45,990 nt of DNA from an uncultured Reyranella sp. (GTDB lineage Bacteria > Pseudomonadota > Alphaproteobacteria > Reyranellales > Reyranellaceae): NCBI RefSeq assembly GCF_945957355.1, contig NZ_CAMFKM010000025.1, forward strand, positions 1 through 45,990. The letters are read 5' to 3'. The position numbers and the translations under genes are program-made. Positions 39,282-45,990 of this stretch are shown here, piece by piece. Position 1 is the first letter of the stretch, and every line of letters starts with the position of its first letter. The notes beneath the pieces were generated by a model. That model saw only the letters and a program-made list of their open reading frames with translations. It was not told the origin of the DNA and searched no databases.

Positions 39282-39404
39282 TGCCCGTTCCTTGCAGGCC
39301 CCCACGCCCCGCTCCCCGGAATGGGCCGGTTCCCCGGCTCGGACACGACAACCGCAGCCGAGCCACTGACCCCTCCTTCCGTCAGGAAGGAGGGGTTTCT
39401 TTTT
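39282..39404 (+). ncRNA. Candidate small RNA, or the phoB 3' untranslated end
   Basis: From a predicted start near 39282 the sequence holds a hairpin GGCTCGG (39336-39342) / CCGAGCC (39358-39364) and ends in a strong terminator, about 120 bases in all. No coding frame fits here. The promoter evidence is only a Pho-like motif, so it could just as well be the tail of the pst-phoB mRNA, from which a small RNA could also be cut. Confidence 0.3.
39370..39404 (+). terminator. Strong intrinsic terminator of the pst-phoB transcript
   Basis: An 11-bp perfect stem CCCCTCCTTCC (39370-39380) / GGAAGGAGGGG (39385-39395), loop GTCA, then TTTCTTTTT. It overlaps the last codons and stop of the convergent ampG-like gene (stop at 39384-39382). 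There is no T-run in the other direction. Confidence 0.92.
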
Positions 39405-40773
39405 CGAAGTGACGGCGAACGATCACCGCCAGCACCAGCGCGGGCAGGCCGAGCAGCGCCGTGTAGACGAAGAAGATCGCGTAGCCGCCGAACTTGTGGG
39501 TGGCGGTGAAGTCTTCCTGCAGCCGGTCGACGACCCATCCCGAGGAGCCGCCCAGCAGTTTGCCGGGCAGGGTCATGATCGAGGTGAAGAGCGCATACTG
39601 CGTCGCCGTGTAGGCCGTGTTGGTCAGGCCCGACAGGAAGGCGATGAAGATCGAGCCGGACATGCCGCCCACCAGGTTGTCGACGCTGATGGCGATGGTG
39701 AGGATCGTGAGGTCGGGCTGTCCGACCCAGGCGAGCCAGGAGAAGGTGAGATTGCTTGCCGCGATCAGGAACACCGCCGGCGCCAGCAACCGCGCCGCGC
39801 CCATGCGGAACACCAGCGCGCCGCCGAGCAGCGCGCCCAGGATCGTCATCACGAACCCGAAGATCTTCGAGACGTCGGCGATCTGGTCCTTGCTGAAGCC
39901 CATGTCGATGTAGAACGGGTTGGCCATGACGCCCATGGCGATGTCCGACAGCCTGAACAGGCCGATGAACAGCAGCAGCAGGACGGCCATCCAGCGGAAG
40001 CGCGCGAAGAAATCGACGAACGGGCAGACGATCGCGCCATAGACGAAGATCAGCGCCTTGCGGACCCAGCCCGGCATGCTTCCGAGCCCTGCGGCGAAGG
40101 TCGCGACCTTGCCTTCGAGTTCGGTCGTCCCCGCGGTGGCGCGGCGCTCCGGCTCCGTGATCAGGAGGGTCGTGAGTATGCCGACGAGGCCGAGCGCCGC
40201 CATCGTCTGGTAGGCCGCCGTCCAGGAGACGAACTGCGCCACGTAGAGGGCGCCTGCGCCGGCGGCGAGGACGGCGATGCGGTAGCCCAGCTGATAGGTC
40301 GCGGCCGTCGCTCCCTGCAGGCTCGCGTCGGTCGCCTCAATGCGGCAGGCGTCGAGGGCGATGTCCTGCGTTGCCGAGGAGAAGGCGACGATCAGCGCGA
40401 AGACGACCATCCACCAGAGGTCGGTCCGCGGGTCGCAGAACGCCATGGCGAGCAGGCCGCCCGCGATGCCGCTCTGGGCCAGCAGCATCCAGGAACGACG
40501 CCGTCCCAGCCAGCGCGTCAGCAGCGGCAGCGGCACGCGATCGACGACCGGCGACCAGACGAACTTGAACGAATAGGTGATGCCGATCCAGCTGATGAAA
40601 CCGATGGCGGTACGGCTGATGCCATACTCGCGCAGCCACGCCGACAGGGTCGAGAAGACCAGCAGGAAGGGCAGCCCGGCCGAGAAGCCGAGAAACAGGA
40701 ACTGGACGACGCGGGGATGGCGGTAAGTCGCGAGCGACTCCCGCCAGCCCGGCGGCTGTGCGCCAGCGCTCAA
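39382..40773 (-). CDS. AmpG-like MFS transporter (muropeptide permease family)
   Basis: A 463-residue, roughly 12-helix MFS protein resembling AmpG, which imports anhydro-muropeptides for peptidoglycan recycling. Family-like features are FLGFSAGLPFLLVFSTLSAWL, WSPVVDRVPLPLL, the GRRRSWMLLAQ loop and SSATQDIALDACRIE. I place the start at a TTG at 40773 that overlaps the stop of the kinase gene, with AAGGG upstream. An ATG at 40857 would need 28 residues read from inside the kinase gene. Its last codons lie in the phoB terminator. It ends the leftward operon. Substrate specificity is inferred. Confidence 0.82.
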   Translation of the reverse strand: MSAGAQPPGWRESLATYRHPRVVQFLFLGFSAGLPFLLVFSTLSAWLREYGISRTAIGFISWIGITYSFKFVWSPVVDRVPLPLLTRWLGRRRSWMLLAQSGIAGGLLAMAFCDPRTDLWWMVVFALIVAFSSATQDIALDACRIEATDASLQGATAATYQLGYRIAVLAAGAGALYVAQFVSWTAAYQTMAALGLVGILTTLLITEPERRATAGTTELEGKVATFAAGLGSMPGWVRKALIFVYGAIVCPFVDFFARFRWMAVLLLLFIGLFRLSDIAMGVMANPFYIDMGFSKDQIADVSKIFGFVMTILGALLGGALVFRMGAARLLAPAVFLIAASNLTFSWLAWVGQPDLTILTIAISVDNLVGGMSGSIFIAFLSGLTNTAYTATQYALFTSIMTLPGKLLGGSSGWVVDRLQEDFTATHKFGGYAIFFVYTALLGLPALVLAVIVRRHFEKETPPS

Positions 40774-41747
40774 ATCAGGCCCTTGAGCGGCAGCTCGGGG
40801 CGGGCGCCGACATGGGAGATGACCTCGGCCGCGGCAATGCCGCCCAGCCGCGCGCATTCAGCCAGCGGCTTGCCGTGCGTGAAGCCGAACAGGAAGCCCG
40901 CGGCGTAGAGATCGCCTGCGCCGGTCGTGTCGACGACCTTGGCAACCGGGGCCGCCGGAACCTCGTAGGTTTCGCTGCCCTTGATCACGACCGAGCCCTT
41001 CTCGCTGCGCGTCAGCGCGGCGATCTTCGCCTCCTTGCGGGTGGCCTCGAGCGCTTCCTCGAAGGTCTCGACCTCGTAGAGCGCTTTGATCTCGGACTCG
41101 TTGCCGAACAGGATGTCGACCTTGTTGCGGATCAGGTCGCGGAACTCCTCGCGGTAGCGATGGACGCAGAACGAATCCGACAGGGTGATCGAAACCTTGC
41201 GGCCGGCGGCGCGGGCGGCGTCGAAGGCCTTGAGCACCGCCTGCTTGGCGGCCGGCGCGTCCCAGAGGTAGCCCTCGACATAGGTAACCTGGGCCGAGGC
41301 GACGAGCTTGGCGTCGATGTCGGCCGGCCCGAGACCCGTGCAGGCGCCGAGATAGGTGTTCATGGTCCGCTGGGCGTCGGGCGTCACCAGGATCAGGCAG
41401 CGCGCCGTCGCCGGGCCCTCCGTCGCGGCCGGCGTCGCGAAGGACACGCCCGTCGCCTTGAGGTCGTGGCCGAACACCTTGCCGAGCTGGTCGTCGCGCA
41501 CTTTGCCGATATAGGCGCCCTTGCCGCCGAACGAGGCGATGCCGGCCATCGTGTTGCCGCAGGAGCCGCCGGACACCTCGATGCCGGGCCCCATGCCCTC
41601 GTAGAGCTGCTCGGCGCGGGCCTCGTCGATCAGCATCATGCTGCCCTTCACCAGGCCGTGCTGGCCGAGGAAGGCGTCGTCGGAGCGTGCGATGACGTCG
41701 ACGATGGCGTTGCCGATTCCCAGCACGTCGAAGGGGGCGGATGTCAT
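40770..41747 (-). CDS. PfkB family carbohydrate/nucleoside kinase, adenosine kinase-like
   Basis: A 325-residue ribokinase-fold kinase. The N-terminal FDVLGIGNAIVDVIA and GGSCGNTMAGIA mark the substrate side, and the PfkB signature VDTTGAGDLYAAGFLFG holds the catalytic Asp and anion hole; NESEIKALY is the ATP-side motif. This pattern (GNAIVD, GGSxxNT) is that of alphaproteobacterial adenosine kinases, giving AMP; a sugar kinase role is not excluded. The ATG is at 41747 with GGGAGA before it. Its stop overlaps the ampG-like start. Confidence 0.88.
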   Translation of the reverse strand: MTSAPFDVLGIGNAIVDVIARSDDAFLGQHGLVKGSMMLIDEARAEQLYEGMGPGIEVSGGSCGNTMAGIASFGGKGAYIGKVRDDQLGKVFGHDLKATGVSFATPAATEGPATARCLILVTPDAQRTMNTYLGACTGLGPADIDAKLVASAQVTYVEGYLWDAPAAKQAVLKAFDAARAAGRKVSITLSDSFCVHRYREEFRDLIRNKVDILFGNESEIKALYEVETFEEALEATRKEAKIAALTRSEKGSVVIKGSETYEVPAAPVAKVVDTTGAGDLYAAGFLFGFTHGKPLAECARLGGIAAAEVISHVGARPELPLKGLI

Positions 41748-41763
41748 GAAGTCTCCCACACAG

Positions 41764-42153
41764 TCACAGTGATACCAGGTGCATGCCCGGCTTGGTCTCT
41801 TCCAGCAAGGTGACGATGCCGGCGACCGTGAACGGTACGTCGGCCCGCAGGCCCGCACGATCGATGTCGAGCGACCGCAGGCCCATTTCGCACACGATCA
41901 GGCGCGCGCCAAGCTCGACGCAGGCCTGCAGCAGCGTCTCGAAGTCGCCGACGCCGCGCGCGCGGTTGGCGGCATCGCGCGCCCAGTCGCGCAACGCCGG
42001 CGGAGAGCCTTGCAGGGCGCGGATGCCCCCCATGGTGAAGAACAGGACGGCCGGCTTGTTGACGGCCAGCGCGGCCGCTGCCAGGGCGAGGCCGTAATGG
42101 ACGCTCTCGTAGTCGTCGGAGCGCAGGATGACCGAAAGGCCGCCTTCGCTCAC
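41764..42153 (-). CDS. DsrE family protein
   Basis: A 129-residue DsrE/DsrF-like protein, starting at a GTG at 42153 that overlaps the moeB/thiF-like stop (GTGA). The fold marks are SVILRSDDYESVHYGLALA, KPAVLFFTMGGIRAL, LIVCEMGLRSLDID with one Cys, and the end TVAGIVTLLEE. DsrE proteins accept or relay sulfur; the adjacent MoeB-type adenylyltransferase makes that plausible here. Only two Cys are visible. It lies 16 bases before the kinase gene. Confidence 0.83.
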   Translation of the reverse strand: MSEGGLSVILRSDDYESVHYGLALAAAALAVNKPAVLFFTMGGIRALQGSPPALRDWARDAANRARGVGDFETLLQACVELGARLIVCEMGLRSLDIDRAGLRADVPFTVAGIVTLLEETKPGMHLVSL

Positions 42154-42938
42154 AGCGCGGCTCCCGCGGAGACGTCGCAGGTCGGGCAGTCGGGCCGCTT
42201 CGTCACCGTCAGGGTCTCGAAGGAGGCATTGAGCGCGTCGTACATCAGCAGCGATCCCGAGAGCGAGCGGCCGACGCCCAGGATCTCCTTCACCACTTCG
42301 GTGGCCTGCAGGGTACCCAGCGTGCCGGCCAGCGCGCCCAGCACGCCGGCCTGCGCGCAGCTCGGCACGGCGTCTTCGGATGGTGCTTCGGGAAAAAGGC
42401 AGCGCAGGCAGGGATGGCCCGCGCCCTGCCACGCCTTGTAGGTCGAGATCTGGCCGTCGAAGCGCAGGATCGCCGCCGAGACCAGCGTCTTGCGGAGCCG
42501 GTAGCAGACGTCATTCAGCAGGTAGCGCGTGGCGAAGTTGTCGCTGCCGTCGGCGACGACGTCGTAGCCCGACACGATGCGGTCGGCATTGTCCGCCGTG
42601 AGGCGCTCGTCATGGGTCCGCACGCTCACTTCCGGGTTGATCTCTTCCAGCGCGCGGCGTGCGCTTTCGACCTTGGAAACACCCACGTCGGACGTGCGGT
42701 GAATCACCTGCCGTTGCAGGTTCGAAAGATCGACCCTGTCGTGGTCGATCACACCCAGCGTGCCGATACCCGCCGCCGCCAGATACTGCAGGAGGGGTGC
42801 GCCGAGGCCGCCGGCGCCGACGACCAGGACTTTCGCTGCAATCAGCTTCGACTGGCCGATGCCGCCGATCTCCGCCAGCACGATATGTCGCGCGTAACGG
42901 CGGATCTGCGTTTCCGACAGGTCAGGCAGCGATGTCAT
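42150..42938 (-). CDS. moeB: HesA/MoeB/ThiF family adenylyltransferase
   Basis: A 262-residue E1-like enzyme that adenylates the C-terminal Gly of a ubiquitin-like sulfur carrier (MoaD or ThiS). It has the ATP-binding VLVVGAGGLGAPLLQYLAAAG, the D-loop IDHDRVDLSNLQRQVIH, VVADGSDNFATRYLLND, and the zinc cysteines CLRC and CPTC. The catalytic Cys is probably in DAVPSCAQAG. The rhodanese domain of MOCS3-type proteins is absent. The start is the ATG at 42938; the first gene of the leftward moeB-dsrE-kinase-ampG operon. Confidence 0.9.
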   Translation of the reverse strand: MTSLPDLSETQIRRYARHIVLAEIGGIGQSKLIAAKVLVVGAGGLGAPLLQYLAAAGIGTLGVIDHDRVDLSNLQRQVIHRTSDVGVSKVESARRALEEINPEVSVRTHDERLTADNADRIVSGYDVVADGSDNFATRYLLNDVCYRLRKTLVSAAILRFDGQISTYKAWQGAGHPCLRCLFPEAPSEDAVPSCAQAGVLGALAGTLGTLQATEVVKEILGVGRSLSGSLLMYDALNASFETLTVTKRPDCPTCDVSAGAAL

Positions 42939-42991
42939 GGTCCGCTTATAGCATGGCGAGACGCCATGGATGCCTGTAGAGCCACCGCGCA

Positions 42992-44197
42992 ATGAACACC
43001 TCAACCCGTCCGACCCTGTCGCCGCTCCTCCTGGCGGTGCTGGCGCTGTTGTCGGCCTTCACCCCGCTTTCGATCGACATGTACCTGCCGGCCCTGCCGG
43101 TGATCGCGGTCGACCTCCAATCCTCGGCCGGCGACATCCAGCTGACGCTGTCGGCCTTCATGTTCGCCTTTGGCGTGGGGCAGGTCTTCTATGGCCCCGC
43201 GGGCGACCGGTTCGGCCGCCGCCCGGTCATCCTCATCGGCCTGGTGATCTACGTGCTGACGAGCATCGGTTGTGCGTTTGCGGCGGCGGCAGGCCATCTC
43301 ATCGGCCTGCGTTTCCTGCAGGGCCTCGCCGCCTGCGGCGGCGTCGTGCTGGCGCGCACGATGGTACGCGACCTTGCCGAGAAGGATCACGCCGCGCGCG
43401 CCATGTCGCTCATGATGGCCTGCACCTCCATCGCGCCGATGCTGGCGCCCGTGATCGGGGGCCAGGTGATGTGGTTTGCCGGTTGGCGCGCCATTTTCTG
43501 GGTGCTGGCGTCCGCCGGCGTGATTGCCTTCGTCGTCGCGTGGTTCCAGCTGCCCGAGACGCTGAAGCCTGAGTATCGCCAGCCGCTGGTCTTCACCCAG
43601 ATCCTGAAGCGATTCGGCGAGTTGCTGAGCACGCGCACCTTCATGGGATACGCCCTGACCTCGTCCTTCATGTTCGCCGCCCTGTTCTCGTACATCTCGG
43701 GATCGCCGTTCGTGTTCATCGAGCGCTACGGGATTTCGCCCCGTTTCTACGGCGTGGTGTTCGGCGGCATGGTGATCTTCATGACCATCGGCAGCCTGTT
43801 CAATGCGCGGTTCGTGCGCCTCCTGGGAGCAGGGCGCATCCTGCGCTTCGCGGTGATCGTTCCGGCCGTGTCCGGCGCAGCGGCGATGGTCATGGGCTGG
43901 ATCGAGGCCCGGTACGGCACGATCGGCCTGTGGCCCTTCCTGGTTTGCATGGTCTTCCAGATCGCGACGCTGAGCCTGATCGCGCCCAATTCGACGGCGA
44001 TGGCGATGCAGCGCTACCCGCACATGGCGGGCACGGCGTCGTCGCTGATGGGCGTCATGACATTCGGCGCCGGCGCGATCTTCGGCGCCATCGTCGGGCA
44101 GACCTTCGACGGCACCATCGCGCCGATGACGACGGCGATGGGCATCGCGGGCGTCCTCTGCCTGATCTCGCACCGCGCGCTGGTGCGGCGGGGGTAG
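42992..44197 (+). CDS. Bcr/CflA family drug efflux MFS transporter
   Basis: A 401-residue, 12-helix MFS transporter of the Bcr/CflA type (bicyclomycin, chloramphenicol and related efflux). Typical are FTPLSIDMYLPALPVI (helix 1), QLTLSAFMFAFGVGQVFYGPAGDRFGRRPVI (motif A; quoted in part: GPAGDRFGRRPVI), and the motif C-like MACTSIAPMLAPVIGGQV. It is divergent from moeB with 53 bases between, and converges with the WD40 gene, one base apart. Confidence 0.92.
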   Translation: MNTSTRPTLSPLLLAVLALLSAFTPLSIDMYLPALPVIAVDLQSSAGDIQLTLSAFMFAFGVGQVFYGPAGDRFGRRPVILIGLVIYVLTSIGCAFAAAAGHLIGLRFLQGLAACGGVVLARTMVRDLAEKDHAARAMSLMMACTSIAPMLAPVIGGQVMWFAGWRAIFWVLASAGVIAFVVAWFQLPETLKPEYRQPLVFTQILKRFGELLSTRTFMGYALTSSFMFAALFSYISGSPFVFIERYGISPRFYGVVFGGMVIFMTIGSLFNARFVRLLGAGRILRFAVIVPAVSGAAAMVMGWIEARYGTIGLWPFLVCMVFQIATLSLIAPNSTAMAMQRYPHMAGTASSLMGVMTFGAGAIFGAIVGQTFDGTIAPMTTAMGIAGVLCLISHRALVRRG

Positions 44198-44198
44198 C

Positions 44199-45242
44199 TC
44201 AGCGCCGCAGGTCGATCACCAGCAGATCGCCGCGGTCATTGCCGACGGCGAGCTTGAAGCCGTCGGGCGACCAGGCGAGGCAGGTGATTGCGGCGCCGTC
44301 GGCCATCTTGAGCACGACCGAGCGCCTGGTCCGGATGTCGCCGAGCTGCAGCTCGCCCGAGTCGTAGCCACCGGCCACGAACTCGGCGGACGGGTGGGCG
44401 GCGACCACGGTCATGAGGCCCGCGCCTTCGTCGCCGAACTGCAGCGGCGGCTTGCCTTCGGGGCCCTTGCCGGAGAACGGCCAGGCGGTGAACACCGGCT
44501 GCGAGGAGGTGTAGAGGAAGCGCGCGTCGGCGGTCCACGACAGCGACTTCACCTTGGCGGGATAGCCCTGCATGCGCATGTCGGTGGCCTGCGCCACGCG
44601 CCAGACATGGATGTCGTTCTCCTGCGTGCCGGTGGCGATGAACTTGCCGTCTGTGCTCCAGCGCAGCGCCACGTGGCTGCCCTGCCAGGCGAAGCGCCGC
44701 GGCGGCAGGGCGACGTCCTTGCTCAGGCTCCACACGGTGATGCCGCCGTAATGTGCACAGGCGACCCGGCTGCCGTCCTTGCTGAAGTCGAGGCCGGCCA
44801 CCGTGCTGGGATGCGGGCCGAACTCGCGGGCCTCGCCGTCGCGGAACAGGAACATGGTCTTGCCGGCCGAGGCCGCGATCGCGCCCGTCTTGTGGGCGAC
44901 GAGATGCTCGATCCATTTGCCCTTCTGCGCCAGCAGCTCCGTCGCGGAGCCGTCGGCAGCGATGCGCAGCACGCGGCCGTCGTCGCCGCCGCTCACGAAG
45001 CCGTCGCCGGCCGGATCGCCGGCCAGCGACAGCACGACGCCCTTGTGCAGCGGTGCCGCCGCATCGGGCGCGGCTGCCTTGATGTCGGCGGGGAGGACGC
45101 GGACTTGGCCATCGCCCAGGGCGAAGGCAACGGTGCTGCCGTCCTTGTTGAAGGCGCAGGCGGCCACAGGCGCGTCGGAGCTGAGGGAGCGGGCCGGCGG
45201 CAGGGTCTGCTGCCAGGCGGGATTGGCGAGATCGATCTTCAC
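44199..45242 (-). CDS. WD40 repeat protein
   Basis: A 347-residue beta-propeller protein without signal peptide. Repeats about 40-45 residues long are seen, e.g. VAACAFNKDGSTVAFALGDGQVRVL, VAGLDFSKDGSRVACAHYGGITVW, ALRWSTDGKFIATGTQENDIHVW and CLAWSPDGFKLAVGNDRGDLLVIDL (each quoted in part: AFNKDG, DFSKDG, RWSTDG, AWSPDG). Seven blades would fit. It likely scaffolds protein contacts. It starts four bases after the CobW gene stop; the pair probably acts together. Confidence 0.85.
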   Translation of the reverse strand: MKIDLANPAWQQTLPPARSLSSDAPVAACAFNKDGSTVAFALGDGQVRVLPADIKAAAPDAAAPLHKGVVLSLAGDPAGDGFVSGGDDGRVLRIAADGSATELLAQKGKWIEHLVAHKTGAIAASAGKTMFLFRDGEAREFGPHPSTVAGLDFSKDGSRVACAHYGGITVWSLSKDVALPPRRFAWQGSHVALRWSTDGKFIATGTQENDIHVWRVAQATDMRMQGYPAKVKSLSWTADARFLYTSSQPVFTAWPFSGKGPEGKPPLQFGDEGAGLMTVVAAHPSAEFVAGGYDSGELQLGDIRTRRSVVLKMADGAAITCLAWSPDGFKLAVGNDRGDLLVIDLRR

Positions 45243-45246
45243 GGGA

Positions 45247-45990
45247 CTACTTCAGGCACTCTTCGAAGCCGCGCTGGAGGTTGTCGCCGTCGAGGTTGCG
45301 GCCGATGAAGACCAGCTTGCTCGCGCGCGTCTCGCCGTCCTTCCACGGCGTGCCCCAGGCGCTGTCCATCATCATGTGGACACCCTGGTAGACATAGCGG
45401 CGCGGCGCACCGTCGATGGCGAGGATGCCCTTGCTGCGGAAGATGTCGGCGCCCTTGATCTGCAGCAGCGCGCCCATCCACTTCTGGAACCTGTCGGGAT
45501 CGACCGGCCGGTCGGCCGCGATCGACAGGCTGCGGATCTCGTCCTCGTGATTGTGGTCGTGGCCGCTGTGCAGGAAGTCCGGCTCGAACTCGAGGATGCG
45601 GCCGAGATCGAACGCGCCCTTGTCGAGGATCGCGTCGAGCTCGATCTGGCTCTTCTGCGTGTGGAAGATGCGGGCGTAGCGGTTGATGCCGCGGATCTTG
45701 TCCTCGACCTTCCTGAGCTCGTCTTCGCTCACCAGGTCGGTCTTGTTGAGCAGGATCACGTCGGCGAAAGCGACCTGCTGCTCGGCCTCGCTGCCCTGCT
45801 CGAGCTGGCCGAAGAAGTGCTTGGCGTCGATCACCGTGACGATGGCGTCCAGCCGTGTCTTCGCCTTGACGTCGTCGTCGGTGAAGAAGGTCTGCGCGAC
45901 GGGACCGGGATCGGCGAGGCCGGTCGTCTCGACCAGGATGCCGTCGAACTTGTCCTTGCGCTTCATCAGCCCTTCGATGATGCGGATCAG
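45247..45990 (-). CDS. COG0523/CobW family GTPase, 5' end outside window
   Basis: The frame runs off the right edge; 247 residues are visible. The visible ETTGLADPGPV is the G3-type segment, LNKTDL is the G4 NKxD motif, and a His-rich loop HSGHDHNHEDE lies before the CobW C-terminal domain (KGILAIDGAPRRYVYQGVH). The P-loop and the CxCC metal site, typical of the family N-terminus, are not in view. COG0523 proteins insert zinc, cobalt or iron into client proteins and are often Zur-regulated. The His loop favours zinc. It is co-transcribed with the WD40 gene. Confidence 0.93.
   Translation of the reverse strand: MIRIIEGLMKRKDKFDGILVETTGLADPGPVAQTFFTDDDVKAKTRLDAIVTVIDAKHFFGQLEQGSEAEQQVAFADVILLNKTDLVSEDELRKVEDKIRGINRYARIFHTQKSQIELDAILDKGAFDLGRILEFEPDFLHSGHDHNHEDEIRSLSIAADRPVDPDRFQKWMGALLQIKGADIFRSKGILAIDGAPRRYVYQGVHMMMDSAWGTPWKDGETRASKLVFIGRNLDGDNLQRGFEECLK

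Overview
This 46-kb, GC-rich window looks like a chromosomal segment of an alphaproteobacterium. A Rhodospirillales/Reyranella-like host is my best guess, from gene content and style; that is inference, no search was run. It is densely packed with about 46 protein genes and two tRNA genes. It has no insertion sequences, prophage or CRISPR array, and no gene-free stretch above 300 bases. Most genes are metabolic or housekeeping. Many operons have stop/start overlaps, and several convergent gene pairs have no spacer at all.

Layout. 1-7005: end of a ferritin-like gene, a palindromic intergenic repeat, two hypothetical genes, tRNA-Ala(CGC), ridA with a small membrane protein and a membrane-anchored FHA protein, then yggT-DUF167-folD, and a convergent GSCFA/TPR gene. 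7090-12733: a lone zinc-binding protein gene (znuA-like) behind a perfect palindrome, a prolyl-tRNA editing protein, tRNA-Gly(GCC), panC, a TauD-type dioxygenase divergent from a 2-hydroxyacid dehydrogenase, and an EamA transporter. 12756-18955: two SAM methyltransferases, a SPOUT RNA methyltransferase, rlmN, argG and a rhomboid protease. 18973-22960: a PhoR-like kinase, two small proteins, an OmpR-type response regulator and a redoxin-like/2OG-Fe(II) oxygenase fusion.

23161-39194 is the centrepiece, a phosphorus-acquisition island. A rightward phnC-phnD-phnE1-phnE2-DUF1045 operon meets, tail to tail with a 53-bp coding overlap, a leftward C-P lyase operon phnG-H-I-J-K-L-M-N. Divergent from phnG runs pstS-pstC-pstA-pstB-phoU-phoB. 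Together they import phosphonates and phosphate, break the C-P bond and signal phosphate status. The 260-bp phnG-pstS gap carries a clear PhoB box and an FNR/FixK-type site (TTGATTTGGGTCAA). phnF and phnP are not in the window; the 2H-phosphoesterase-like DUF1045 protein is a candidate to do the PhnP step. Downstream of phoB, a Pho-box-like motif, a -10-like hexamer and two hairpins ending in a strong terminator could be a small RNA gene or simply the phoB 3' end.

39382-45990: a leftward, overlapping moeB-dsrE-adenosine kinase-ampG-like operon, a divergent Bcr/CflA efflux transporter, and a leftward WD40 gene downstream of a COG0523/CobW metal GTPase that runs off the right edge.
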